Shown here: in pieces, positions 34,278 through 43,247 of the stretch | Layout: each line of letters begins with the position of its first letter | How positions within the stretch are numbered: position 1 is the first letter of the stretch | NCBI GenBank assembly: GCA_965368085.1 | Contig: CBDULP010000008.1 | Span: forward strand, 1-64,000 | DNA length: 64,000 nucleotides | Direction: 5' to 3' | Source of the DNA: Peptoclostridium sp965368085 | GTDB taxonomy: Bacteria > Bacillota > Clostridia > Peptostreptococcales > Peptostreptococcaceae | The notes under the pieces: model-generated | The model's database searches: none | What the model was told of the DNA's origin: nothing | Seen by the model: the letters and a program-made list of their open reading frames with translations, nothing else | Made by a program: the position numbers and the translations under genes

Positions 34278-35375
34278 CTATTCCTGCATTCCCACGAGGA
34301 CCGATTCTATTATGTTCTTGTACTCTTCCTTGCTTCTCGAACCCACAACAGGCTTTCCTACCATGTTGCCCTCGCCGTCTATGAATACGGTGGTAGGATA
34401 TCCCACAATAGTTGATACAAGACCTTTTTTAAGGTTAGTGTCCGGAATTATGTTTGTAAACCCGACTCCCTTTACGTCTACTATCTTCCTTGCCATCTCT
34501 TCATTTTCCGCATCGGGAGTATCGCCTATTATTCCCACCACGTTGACGCCATTTGCCTTCATCTCCTCGTAAAGCTGCTGGAGTTCAGGCATCTCATCTA
34601 TGCACGGAGAACAATATGTCGCCCATATGTTTACCATAGTAAGCTTGCTGCCTTTGAATATGGACATGTCCACATCGTTTCCATTTATGTCCTTCGCTGA
34701 AAAGTCCGGCACGCTTCCAACCTGCGCAAGCTTGTCGTCAGGCGAATGCGGCTCGAATGTCTTTATGCTCTCCTTGACCTTTTCCTTGTCTTCATAAAGC
34801 CCTCTGTAAAGCGTTGCAGATTCCTCCGAAAGACCATCTGCGTCCGGCTCATTATACGAGAAGTAGTATGCAAGATTGCCATTTTCTCCTATAAGTTCGT
34901 TGTTTTCAAACTTTGTATATTCGCCTATGCTTCCCATATTGTCTATTCTGTCCTTGTGCACTATTATTATGTCGGCAATCTTTTTCTGGCTCGAAAAAAC
35001 TTCCTTCCAAAAGCTTTCAGCCTCCTCCTGGCTTCCAAAGTCCTCGCCCTTTCCCTCTATTTCAGCAAGTTTTTCACTCGATATGAAGTCGTATGTTATT
35101 CTGCCATACATTGGATTCAAAGGCTCGTCAACAGGACCTAAAAGCATTGGATTGAGGTTTTCGCTCGTTTGCCATGACTGTGGAAACTCGAACTTGATTC
35201 CAAGCTCGTCTATTTTTATCAGATCATCGGCATTTTCCGCATTCTGCGCATCTTGTGCTTTTTCAGCGCTGCTTTCCATAGTGGTTTCCCCAGCGACACC
35301 CTCATCTTTTTTCGAACATCCAACCGCAGAAACTCCAAGAGCCAGCGCCAGCAACAGTGCATATATCCTTTTCAT
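34278..35375 (-). CDS. TlpA-like thioredoxin-fold lipoprotein
   Basis: This protein of about 365 residues has a lipoprotein signal (SAVGC). An N-terminal domain of about 170 residues follows, with a PsbP/DcrB-like feel that I cannot name. The C-terminal thioredoxin-fold domain has WATYCSPCIDEMPELQQL near residue 252 and the cis-Pro strand VGYPTTVFID. The CxxC pair suggests an extracytoplasmic thiol reductase. It heads the operon with the CXXC miniprotein and the polyferredoxin, the likely electron source. GGAGGG is adjacent to an ATG at 35381 and six bases from the ATG at 35375, so I take the latter. Confidence 0.88.
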   Translation of the reverse strand: MKRIYALLLALALGVSAVGCSKKDEGVAGETTMESSAEKAQDAQNAENADDLIKIDELGIKFEFPQSWQTSENLNPMLLGPVDEPLNPMYGRITYDFISSEKLAEIEGKGEDFGSQEEAESFWKEVFSSQKKIADIIIVHKDRIDNMGSIGEYTKFENNELIGENGNLAYYFSYNEPDADGLSEESATLYRGLYEDKEKVKESIKTFEPHSPDDKLAQVGSVPDFSAKDINGNDVDMSIFKGSKLTMVNIWATYCSPCIDEMPELQQLYEEMKANGVNVVGIIGDTPDAENEEMARKIVDVKGVGFTNIIPDTNLKKGLVSTIVGYPTTVFIDGEGNMVGKPVVGSRSKEEYKNIIESVLVGMQE

Positions 35376-35582
35376 GTCCATCCCTCCATACATTATTCTT
35401 TTCCAATTTATAAATACATTCCAGTAGTCTTTGTCAGTATCAAGCCAATTATATCACAGGCGTATGCAGCCAGTCCTTAACCCAACCTTAAAACAATCTG
35501 AAATCCACGCCAAAAAGAAGCGAGTTTTCGATTCCTTTTGGCAAAACACGTTGTTCCATTCAAAATTTTCATACTCCACAAA

Positions 35583-36089
35583 TTATATATGCTCTGCAAG
35601 CTCACTTATGTCCGAAAGCTTTACTGCGCCCTCGAAGTCAACTCCTATTCCAAAGCTCTTGAGCCCAAAGTGGCTTGCAAGCTCCATGTCGCCCCTTGAA
35701 TCCCCAACAAGGAATGACTTATCAATTTCTGTTTCCGGATTGTCATCAATAGCATTTTGGATCATTCCCGGCTTTGGCTTTATGCAGTTGCAATTTTCAT
35801 GCCTCCCATGAGGACAGTAGTATATGTTCCTTACATTTATTCCGTTTTCCTCAAATATGTCCATCAATTTTTCAGTGTATTCATTGTAGTCTTCAATAGA
35901 ATATGCATATTCCGGCTCCCCTATTATGTACTGGTTTGTTATTATTATGATCTCATATCCCTTTTCAAGTATTTTTCTCATGGTCTCAAGTGCCCCTTCT
36001 ATTATTTCAGGCTCCTTTATGTCCTTCCACTTTTCGTCAGGATATCCCTTCACTATTGTGCCGTCCCTGTCCATAAAAGCAATTTTCAA
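35583..36089 (-). CDS. HAD-IIIA family phosphatase (GmhB/HisB-like)
   Basis: This 168-residue HAD phosphatase has motif I FMDRDGTIVKG with the nucleophile Asp. Motif II is IIIITNQ, and the Zn-binding loop YCPHGRHENCNCIKPKPGM is followed by motif III/IV VGDSRGDMELA. The layout is that of D,D-heptose-bisphosphate and histidinol phosphatases. Without heptose or histidine genes nearby, the substrate is open. A TTG start follows AGGAGG. It is a single gene. Confidence 0.88.
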   Translation of the reverse strand: MKIAFMDRDGTIVKGYPDEKWKDIKEPEIIEGALETMRKILEKGYEIIIITNQYIIGEPEYAYSIEDYNEYTEKLMDIFEENGINVRNIYYCPHGRHENCNCIKPKPGMIQNAIDDNPETEIDKSFLVGDSRGDMELASHFGLKSFGIGVDFEGAVKLSDISELAEHI

Positions 36090-36248
36090 GCTTACCGCCT
36101 CCTCGTAAATATTTCCACCAATATATTGTCATATGATATACGCCATCTCATATCTAATATACACTAATTTGGGGGCTTTTTGCAAAACACATTGCCAGTA
36201 TGCCAGCTGTCTAGTCTATATTCAATTTTTGAAATTTCTGCGCTCTTT

Positions 36249-36395
36249 TCAAGACTCAAAAATTTCCACCTGATCATATTCAAATTTGGATATATAGCCT
36301 GCATCCTGCTTCACTTTTGCCTGTTCTAGAAGCTCCTTTGCAATATCCAGAGATTTTTGCATTATATTGAGCTTTTCCGCACTGTACAAATAATC
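36249..36395 (-). pseudogene. TolC-like coiled-coil fragment
   Basis: A 48-codon minus-strand stretch ends at a TGA (36249-36251) and has no good start. It encodes LYSAEKLNIMQKSLDIAKEL, continuing as a helix with KQDAGYISKFEYDQVE. The pattern A..KL.I...SL..AK..L......K..AGYIS..E..Q.E is that of the helical barrel repeat of TolC-family outer-membrane factors. A GAGGAG plus ATG lies just upstream but in another frame and stops after 11 codons. It seems to be a decayed fragment beside a MacAB-type exporter. The assignment is by pattern only. Confidence 0.4.
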
Positions 36396-36699
36396 ATAAA
36401 ATCACTCCTCGTATTTTCATCTAATCAATTCATATATTGCATCCCTATTATAGGCTACATATTTTTTGTAATGGTTTTATACTGGATTTGTGATGATTTT
36501 GTGATTTATGCTCCTCTTTTCTTCAACACCGTATGTTATTATGGTATATTCTCATTAGGGGATATTCCGCAATAAATATGTCGGCTATAATGTGTCGGAA
36601 CCTCTATTTCAACAATAACCACAAAACAATTTCCAGCCGATATTCACTATTCATATGCATTTTTAATATATTTGCATTTATGAAAGGAGCCTGTAACTT
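36396..36699. other. Intergenic region before the two-component system
   Basis: Just over 300 AT-rich bases lie between the TolC-like fragment and the response regulator gene. A TATAAT box at about 36585 may serve the downstream response regulator. No other gene is supported. Confidence 0.45.
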
Positions 36700-37383
36700 A
36701 TGGATAAAATAAATGTTTTGATAGTTGAAGACGAAGACCTTTTGAGATCGGCCGTTAAAAAATACGTAGAACGCGAAGGGTTTACGGCACTCGAGGCCGA
36801 AGACGGCCAGGTTGCCATAGAAGTCTTCGAATCTGAGGAAGTGGACTTTGTTCTACTGGACATAATGATTCCCAAAATAGACGGATGGTCCGTAATGAGA
36901 AGGATAAGACGCTCGTCAAATGTTCCCGTGATAATGATGACCGCAAGGGGAGAAGAATATGACAAGCTATTTGGATTCGAACTTGGGGTTGACGACTATG
37001 TGGTAAAGCCCTTTAGCCCAAAGGAACTCATTGCAAGAATGAAAGCCGTATTAAAGCGAGCCTGCGCTTCGCGAGATGTTAAGAGCAACCGTTTCAAAAT
37101 CGGCAGCCTTGAAATCGACATGGATTCAAACGAAGTGCACCTTGACGGGACAGAGCTCAGGCTCACTCCGAAGGAATACGACCTGCTGGCGTTTTTATGC
37201 CAGCACTGCGACGTTGTTTTCTCACGCGAACAGCTTCTGAACAAGGTCTGGGGTTATGATTTCTTTGGAGATCTCAGGACTGTTGATACCCACATAAAGC
37301 AGCTTCGCGAGAAACTCGGCGACAATAAGACTTTTATAAAAACAGTCTGGGGAAAAGGCTACAAGTTCAAGGCGGGTGAATAG
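36700..37383 (+). CDS. OmpR/PhoB-family response regulator
   Basis: This 227-residue two-component regulator has a receiver domain with acidic pair ED at 10-11, phospho-acceptor Asp54 (VLLDIMIP), a conserved Thr in MMTAR, and Lys in VVKPFSPKEL. The C-terminal winged helix has RLTPKEYDLLAFL, SREQLLNKVWGYD and TVDTHIKQLREKL, with the end VWGKGYKF. AAAGGAG precedes the ATG. The stop overlaps the histidine kinase start by eight bases, so they are translationally coupled. The exporter about 2.5 kb downstream on the same strand is a plausible target. Confidence 0.94.
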   Translation: MDKINVLIVEDEDLLRSAVKKYVEREGFTALEAEDGQVAIEVFESEEVDFVLLDIMIPKIDGWSVMRRIRRSSNVPVIMMTARGEEYDKLFGFELGVDDYVVKPFSPKELIARMKAVLKRACASRDVKSNRFKIGSLEIDMDSNEVHLDGTELRLTPKEYDLLAFLCQHCDVVFSREQLLNKVWGYDFFGDLRTVDTHIKQLREKLGDNKTFIKTVWGKGYKFKAGE

Positions 37384-38902
37384 ATTGAAAAACAGCATAC
37401 TCTCAAAGCTCTGGCTTTCCATAACCGCAATGGTAATGCTGATTCTAGTTGTAATATGGTGGTTCAACATATCGCTTCTGGACAAATTCTATCTCCAAGA
37501 CAGGATAAACCGACTGTATGAAAAGGGCGAGTCGCTTTCTCAAATGCTTGGGCCAGATGATATTGAAAATTTAAAATCACTTGAAATGAAAAATCTTCCA
37601 ATAAAGCCCATACTCCATACCCTAGACAATACCGTTCACGTAAAATCTTCCTTAAAAAATGCTTCCGGTGTTAAACCCGATATTAAAGCCGCTATAATAA
37701 ATACCGACACGTTCTACTATGTTGACTTGGATAACAGGGCCATTCTCTATAAGAGGCTTTCACTTCTTTTAAAAAGACCTGTCGGAAACATTGATGAAAT
37801 AGAAAAAATCAACAAGAATTTAAACAAGGGGGAAAAGTTCAGCCAGAAGCTTTCTTCTGAAAGCGAACGAAGATTTCACACAATCATGGTAGGTGTTCCA
37901 GTCGAGGAAAATGGAGAAACAGAAGGCTATCTGATAATTTTTTCACTGGCCAAAAGTATAAACGAGACGACATCAATCCTCAAAAGGCAGTTTGCCTTGA
38001 TAGCCCTAATCTCAATTGCAGTGTCGTCACTGTTTGCGTTCATGCTTGCAAAATATTTTGCAAAGCCCTTACTTCTTATCAAGTCGGTTTCCGACTCCAT
38101 ATCAAAGGGCCGATACGGATTGCAGGTAAGCGTTAAAAACAACGACGAAATAGGCCTTCTATCAAAGAGCATAAACAGGATGTCAAGAGAGCTCGCCAAA
38201 ATAGAGGCGCTAAGGAGGGACTTCATAGCGAATGTAACCCACGAATTCAAGACCCCTTTGAGCGTTATAAAGACATATTCCGAAATGATAAGGGACATAG
38301 ACATAGACGACCGTGACAGCATTTCATATGACGCAGGCGTTATACTCGACGAGACCGAAAGGCTCAACTCCATGGTATCTGACATGATATACCTTTCAAA
38401 CATACAGTCTGACAATTCAAGTCTCAGCCCCGAAAAGATAAACGTATGCGACATGTTCAGGGATATAGTGGACAGGAGCATAAACGCAGCGTCTGCAGCC
38501 GGAATAAGCATCGTAAAGGAATGCGCCGATCCCGTGTTCATAACGGCTGATCGCGAAAAAATAGAGAGATGCCTCATGAACTTCACAGTAAACAGCATAA
38601 ACCATACTCCAAGCGGCAAAAGCATATATCTTAGGGCCGCCAAAAATAACGACGGCTCAGTGAAAATAAGCGTGCAGGACGAGGGCTGCGGGATATCCGA
38701 ATCCGATCTTTCTTATATATGGGAGCGCTTTTACAAGGTTGACAAGGCCAGAAAGTCCGGCCCCAAGGGAACAGGGCTTGGAATGTCCATAGCAAAGGAC
38801 ATACTGGATATGCATGGATTTGAGTACGGAATTTCCAGTCGAGAGGGCGAAGGCACTACTGTGTACTTCAGCGCAAAACCCTCACATCCCGATCTCAAAT
38901 AA
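37376..38902 (+). CDS. Membrane sensor histidine kinase
   Basis: This 508-residue kinase is the partner of the response regulator. TM1 (residues ~10-33) is followed by an extracellular sensor region to about 200, TM2 (~203-225) and HAMP. HisKA has the phospho-acceptor His289 in NVTHEFKTPLS. HATPase_c has N box NFTVNSINHTPSG, G1 DEGCGIS, F box ERFYKV and G2 GTGLGMSIAK. The GTG start lies inside the end of the regulator gene. The signal is unknown; family members upstream of ABC exporters often sense cell-envelope stress or antimicrobial peptides. Confidence 0.93.
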   Translation: MNRLKNSILSKLWLSITAMVMLILVVIWWFNISLLDKFYLQDRINRLYEKGESLSQMLGPDDIENLKSLEMKNLPIKPILHTLDNTVHVKSSLKNASGVKPDIKAAIINTDTFYYVDLDNRAILYKRLSLLLKRPVGNIDEIEKINKNLNKGEKFSQKLSSESERRFHTIMVGVPVEENGETEGYLIIFSLAKSINETTSILKRQFALIALISIAVSSLFAFMLAKYFAKPLLLIKSVSDSISKGRYGLQVSVKNNDEIGLLSKSINRMSRELAKIEALRRDFIANVTHEFKTPLSVIKTYSEMIRDIDIDDRDSISYDAGVILDETERLNSMVSDMIYLSNIQSDNSSLSPEKINVCDMFRDIVDRSINAASAAGISIVKECADPVFITADREKIERCLMNFTVNSINHTPSGKSIYLRAAKNNDGSVKISVQDEGCGISESDLSYIWERFYKVDKARKSGPKGTGLGMSIAKDILDMHGFEYGISSREGEGTTVYFSAKPSHPDLK

Positions 38903-38940
38903 CCTATATACCTGGTCTGCTGTCCCAAAAACAGCTTATA

Positions 38941-38963
38941 AAAAGAGCCTTCAGGCTCTTTTT
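38941..38963. terminator. Bidirectional terminator
   Basis: AAAAGAGCC and GGCTCTTTTT pair tightly between the histidine kinase and the convergent lipoprotein. Confidence 0.8.
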
Positions 38964-38994
38964 ATATGTCGTATTTTCACAAATGTTTTACACT

Positions 38995-39744
38995 CTATTT
39001 TGCTTCGTCCATCCTGATTTCTTTCAATTCTATTCTTCCTTCGCCGCCCTCTGCCGCTTCTTCCAGAATAACGCCTATTCCAGCAGCATAATATTTGTTT
39101 TCCGACACTCCCGGCTCCAAAGGTGTCCACTCTTTAATTTTCAATACATCCGCATAGGTTCCATACCCTATGTTCACCGATTTTTCCAGGCCGATAACCT
39201 CAGCCATATCTTCAGCTTCACCAGAATAATATTCTTGGCGGTATGAATCTCCTGATTTTGGCTCAGCCTTCATAACTATGCCCGGTTGCGCTCCGTCAAC
39301 ACCCGCTTCCCATGAACCTTCCGTGCTTAAAACCTCACCGTCTTTAATCTCTTTTGAATCCTCTCCGAAATACCATACATCGCCATATTTATCTTGTGCA
39401 AACCAATCCAATGTATCTTCTTCCAATTCTCCGTCAATCCACACTCTATCTCTTACAACGGTACACTTAACCCCCATGACCTCTTTTTCTTCGCCAGTCA
39501 CATATACTTCAACATGTTCAAAACCGTCTTCCGTCTCGCCCTCATAGACAAGAGTCCTGCCCACACTCAACGGCATGTACTGGTTGTCAATCACATCAAC
39601 AAAATTTTCGGGATTTATTTCTGGCTTATATGATGTATCCAGTGTTCCTTCTTCCTCTGAACCTTTACACCCGATGCTCAATAAGGCTACTATGCACAAT
39701 GCCCCGGCAATCAATATTCCTTTTGTCTTTGCAATACTCCCCAT
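38995..39744 (-). CDS. Lipoprotein of unknown function
   Basis: This 249-residue protein has a lipoprotein signal (LLSIGCKG) and a very acidic mature part. It opens FVDVIDNQYMPLSVGRTLVY. The NxYxPL..G....Y.G pattern and later DWFAQDKYGDVWYFGEDSKE are shared by hypothetical exported proteins of soil and sediment bacteria. I recognise the type but not a function. GGAGG precedes the ATG. It lies between the two-component system and the exporter, pointing the other way. Confidence 0.75.
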   Translation of the reverse strand: MGSIAKTKGILIAGALCIVALLSIGCKGSEEEGTLDTSYKPEINPENFVDVIDNQYMPLSVGRTLVYEGETEDGFEHVEVYVTGEEKEVMGVKCTVVRDRVWIDGELEEDTLDWFAQDKYGDVWYFGEDSKEIKDGEVLSTEGSWEAGVDGAQPGIVMKAEPKSGDSYRQEYYSGEAEDMAEVIGLEKSVNIGYGTYADVLKIKEWTPLEPGVSENKYYAAGIGVILEEAAEGGEGRIELKEIRMDEAK

Positions 39745-39922
39745 TTTTCAAACACCTCCATATTCTAATTTTTATATTCATACCCCAATAACGCTGACCA
39801 AAATTTTTTCCGCATATGCTACTGCCGTCTGCTTTTTTCACCTTTTTTTCACACAGGCATCATATTTCCATCATATTTTAAGTTTATACTGTAAATATAT
39901 GAAAACTATAAGGAGGCAACTC

Positions 39923-41194
39923 ATGGAAAAAGTTATATCCCACAAACATACAAAAAAAGTTTTTTTAATTTCAGCCGCCGTGTTTGCAGTCATAATGATA
40001 TTATTATTCAAGCCGGCTCCAGACACCGAGGAGCTTTCGCAAAATACATTTACAAGGACATTTGCAGCTGAAATCGGTACATTGAAGGACTCATTCACAT
40101 CAAACGGATATGTAGAACTTTCAACATATGACATATCATTCGACAGGGCCGGAATCATAAACACCGTGAATGTCAACGAGGGGGACTTAATAGATTCCGG
40201 CACTCCCATAGCCTCCCTCGAAAGAGAAGACTATGAAAGCGCCGTTACAACCCAGAAAAACTCTCTCGAGCAGGCAAAGCTTTCCTATCAAAAAAACACC
40301 CAGACCAGGCGACAAAATATTAAATCACTCGAAAATTCTCTTCTAAGCTCAAAAAACAGCCTTGAAAATGCGCAGTCGGAATACGAAATGGTACGCGCCG
40401 TGGAAAATGCTTACTCGAGTTTTGAAATAGATCAAAAAAGGCAGGCTTTGGAGTCATCCCAGCTGCAATACGACATCGCCCTGGACAAATACAACACTGA
40501 AAAGAACAGCTCAGTTGACGAGCAGATGGACCTTCTCTCCATTAGAAAAGCCGAAGAAAATCTGAAAAACGCTCAGGAAGACCTTCAAAAATCAATGATA
40601 TATTCGCCTATTTCGGGAACTGTGGTTGACATAAGCAAAAAAGAGGGCGAAAGAATAACAGAAGAGGAGACATTCATAAGGATAACAAGCGACAACAGCC
40701 TCTCAATAAAGACCGATGTTTCCGAAATCGATATAGCAAAGGTAGAGCTTGGAATGCCCGTACAGATAAGTTTCAATGCGCTCGGCAGAAAAACTTACGA
40801 CGGTAAAGTTGAGTTCATAGACCCTATAGCCACTGTCAGCAACAACGGAACTGTGACATACGAGGTCAGCATATCAATATCTCAAACCAAGGAAGTGATC
40901 AAGGACGGAATGAGCTGCAGCATAGATTTCATAACAAGTCAGGCTGACAACGTTCTAATCGTTCCCAAAAAGGCTCTTTCAAGGTCAGATGGGCAGTACA
41001 CCGTAACAGTTGTCGATGAAAATGGATCTGAAAATCAGAAAAATGTTGAGATCGGGCTCACAAGCAGCATGTATGCGCAGATCACGGGCGGGCTTTCAGA
41101 AGGCGAGAAGGTCAAGGTCTCAGTAAACCTTGAAAGTTCGAGCCAAAGAGGCTCTATGGGCGCTATGCGAATGGGTCCAGGCGGCGGGCACTAG
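39923..41194 (+). CDS. MacA-like adaptor (membrane fusion protein)
   Basis: This 423-residue adaptor has a single N-terminal membrane anchor (~residues 12-30). The lipoyl-like half motif NTVNVNEGDLIDSGTPIASL comes next, and a long coiled coil (~105-215) interrupts the lipoyl domain. The second half follows (IYSPISGTVVDI), then the beta-barrel and membrane-proximal domains (VPKKALSR, TGGLSEGEKV) and a Gly-rich tail. It links the MacB-type permease to an outer structure or captures substrates. ATG at 39923 follows AAGGAGG; the much longer upstream frame is not supported. The first gene of a three-gene exporter operon. Confidence 0.9.
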   Translation: MEKVISHKHTKKVFLISAAVFAVIMILLFKPAPDTEELSQNTFTRTFAAEIGTLKDSFTSNGYVELSTYDISFDRAGIINTVNVNEGDLIDSGTPIASLEREDYESAVTTQKNSLEQAKLSYQKNTQTRRQNIKSLENSLLSSKNSLENAQSEYEMVRAVENAYSSFEIDQKRQALESSQLQYDIALDKYNTEKNSSVDEQMDLLSIRKAEENLKNAQEDLQKSMIYSPISGTVVDISKKEGERITEEETFIRITSDNSLSIKTDVSEIDIAKVELGMPVQISFNALGRKTYDGKVEFIDPIATVSNNGTVTYEVSISISQTKEVIKDGMSCSIDFITSQADNVLIVPKKALSRSDGQYTVTVVDENGSENQKNVEIGLTSSMYAQITGGLSEGEKVKVSVNLESSSQRGSMGAMRMGPGGGH

Positions 41195-41209
41195 AAATGG
41201 AGGATTGCC

Positions 41210-42367
41210 ATGAGGACTCGTGAAATACTTAGAAGCGTAATGATAAACATAATACAAAACAAAGCCAGGGTGTTTTTGACAACACTCGGAATAATAGTCG
41301 GATGCGCCACAATCATAATGGTCATAGGAATAGGCAACCAGTCCAAAAAGGACGTGGAAGACAGATTTTCCTCGATAAACGCACAGACTGTAACAGTCAT
41401 GTCCGACAGGGGTTCTGACCAGAAACCTTCCGAGAGCGACCTTGACTTTTTAACTAAATACTCATCTTTGGCCGCCGGAATGACCATAAGCAATTCTTCC
41501 AGTGCGTCTTTGTCGTATGACACAGAATCCGTGGACGCGTCAGTGAACGGAGTATATGAAAACTTTTTTTCCATAAACAATCTCGAAATAGAGTCAGGCG
41601 CGCTCTTGTCAGCTGAAGAAATAGCTGAAATGTCAAAGTCCGCCGTAATAGGAAACGACATCGCATCAGAGCTTTTCAGCTTTGGAAGCCCTGTAGGCAG
41701 TAGAATTCTCATAAACGGCCAAAAGTATACCGTATCAGGCGTTCTGAAAAGGACTGGAAACAGTTCAAGAGACCTTTGCGCTTACATACCTTATGCCGTT
41801 TTGAAATACTATGTGGGAGGGCCAAGCGCCTCGACCCAGATAACCGCGCTGTCTCCTTCAATAGACGATGTCGTGGAACTTCAAACTGAAATAGAAGGCC
41901 TTTTGACAATGAAATATGAAACCAACCCATTCAGGATAAGGGATGTCGGCAGCATACTAGAAGCCGCCACTGAATCTGCCGGCACAATAGCACTGCTGCT
42001 TGCCTCAATAGGTGTCATAGTGCTCATAGTGGGCGGAATAGGCATAATGAACGTGCTTTTCGTGTCGGTAAAGGAAAGGACACGGGAGATAGGGATACTA
42101 AAGGCGCTTGGAGCTACGAAAAGGGACATACTCCTTAGCTTTCTTTTCGAATCCCTCATAATAAGCTTCATAGGAGGCCTCATTGGCGTATTGGCTTCAA
42201 TTGCCCTTATCCCATTGCTTGAAGTGTTTGATATAAATCTCCTTCTGACTCCAGGCGCATTCATAACGGCCCTTGGCTTTTCACTTATTGCCGGAACCGT
42301 GTTTGGCTACTATCCTGCCCTTCAGGCTTCAGGCTTAAAGACAATAGACGCGCTTAGATATGAATAG
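41210..42367 (+). CDS. MacB-like ABC transporter permease
   Basis: This 385-residue permease has the FtsX/MacB layout. An N-terminal helix (FLTTLGIIVGCATIIMVIGIG) precedes a large extracytoplasmic MacB core domain (~45-255). Three more helices follow, with GGIGIMNVLFVSVKERTREI, the family signature, and a terminal ALRYE. It works by mechanotransmission to export peptides, lipids or antibiotics from the outer leaflet. It starts 16 bases after the adaptor gene with GGAGG and overlaps the start region of the ATPase gene. In Gram-positive genomes such sets confer peptide-antibiotic resistance or export toxins. Confidence 0.92.
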   Translation: MRTREILRSVMINIIQNKARVFLTTLGIIVGCATIIMVIGIGNQSKKDVEDRFSSINAQTVTVMSDRGSDQKPSESDLDFLTKYSSLAAGMTISNSSSASLSYDTESVDASVNGVYENFFSINNLEIESGALLSAEEIAEMSKSAVIGNDIASELFSFGSPVGSRILINGQKYTVSGVLKRTGNSSRDLCAYIPYAVLKYYVGGPSASTQITALSPSIDDVVELQTEIEGLLTMKYETNPFRIRDVGSILEAATESAGTIALLLASIGVIVLIVGGIGIMNVLFVSVKERTREIGILKALGATKRDILLSFLFESLIISFIGGLIGVLASIALIPLLEVFDINLLLTPGAFITALGFSLIAGTVFGYYPALQASGLKTIDALRYE

Positions 42368-42377
42368 GAGTGATAAA

Positions 42378-43058
42378 GTGAAATATCCTTTGATAAAACT
42401 TGCATGCATAAAAAAATCATATACCATGGGAAGCAATGAGCTTGAGATCTTAAAGGGCATAGACCTTGAAATATACAAAGGGGAGTTTTTGGCAATACTA
42501 GGGCCTTCCGGAAGCGGAAAATCCACTCTCATGAATATAATAGGTCTTATAGACAGTCCTTCTTCTGGCGAATATGTTTTCAACGGCTCCAAAATATCTT
42601 TTGAAAACGACTTCAAGCTTTCAAGGATGAGAAACCAGACTATAGGGTTCATATTCCAAAAATTCAACCTTCTATCGAAATTCAATGCCCTTGAAAACGT
42701 GGAGATGCCCCTTTTAATAAGAGGATATACAAGAAAAAGTGCAAAGCCCCATGCAATCAGCGCCCTTGAATCCGTGGGACTTTTGGACAGGATGCACCAC
42801 AGGCCGCTTGAACTTTCAGGCGGTCAGCAGCAAAGGGTCGCCGTCGCAAGGGCGCTTGCCGCAGATCCCAAAATATTGCTTGCAGACGAGCCTACGGGAA
42901 ACCTCGACTCCAAATCTGAAAAAGATGTAATGAAGCTTTTTAAAAAACTCAACCAAGAGGGCAAGACAATAATACTCATAACCCACTCCAAGGAGGTCGC
43001 CAGCATCTGCAACAGAGTCGTCACAATAAAAGACGGGGAGATTGAAATAGACAAATAG
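42378..43058 (+). CDS. MacB-type ABC transporter ATP-binding protein
   Basis: This ATPase of about 226 residues belongs to the LolD/MacB group. Walker A is GPSGSGKST, with FIFQKFNLLSKFNALENV (Q loop and following region). The signature is LSGGQQQRVAVARAL, Walker B ILLADEPTGNLDS, and the switch His is in ILITHSKEVA. An ATG at 42360 overlaps the permease stop but lacks a site, while AGGAG is seven bases before a GTG at 42378, which I prefer. It energises the permease; no downstream gene is in the operon. Confidence 0.93.
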   Translation: MKYPLIKLACIKKSYTMGSNELEILKGIDLEIYKGEFLAILGPSGSGKSTLMNIIGLIDSPSSGEYVFNGSKISFENDFKLSRMRNQTIGFIFQKFNLLSKFNALENVEMPLLIRGYTRKSAKPHAISALESVGLLDRMHHRPLELSGGQQQRVAVARALAADPKILLADEPTGNLDSKSEKDVMKLFKKLNQEGKTIILITHSKEVASICNRVVTIKDGEIEIDK

Positions 43059-43168
43059 GTTCGGCCAGATCATTCACTGCCTGACAACATAGCATATAAG
43101 GCTTTCGACTCCAAATACAAACACCTTAAATCCACTACACCCGCAAACTTAATATTTTCTTAAATTTA

Positions 43169-43210
43169 TAAATATTACTACAATACTTCCCCATATTGTA
43201 GTAATATTTA
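43169..43210. promoter_or_regulatory. Perfect 17-bp inverted repeat upstream of the stalk protein
   Basis: TAAATATTACTACAATA (43169-43185) and TATTGTAGTAATATTTA (43194-43210) are exact reverse complements around an 8-base loop. It ends 37 bases before the GTG start at 43248. There is no T run after it, so an operator or an mRNA 5' stem is more likely than a terminator. Confidence 0.7.
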
Positions 43211-43247
43211 CTCATGTAATAATAATATATTTGCGGGAGGTAATACT

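Noticed and set aside
39575..39922. Upstream extension of the adaptor reading frame by over 100 codons
   Set aside because: It runs antisense through the lipoprotein gene and its promoter; a strong AAGGAGG site fixes the start at 39923.
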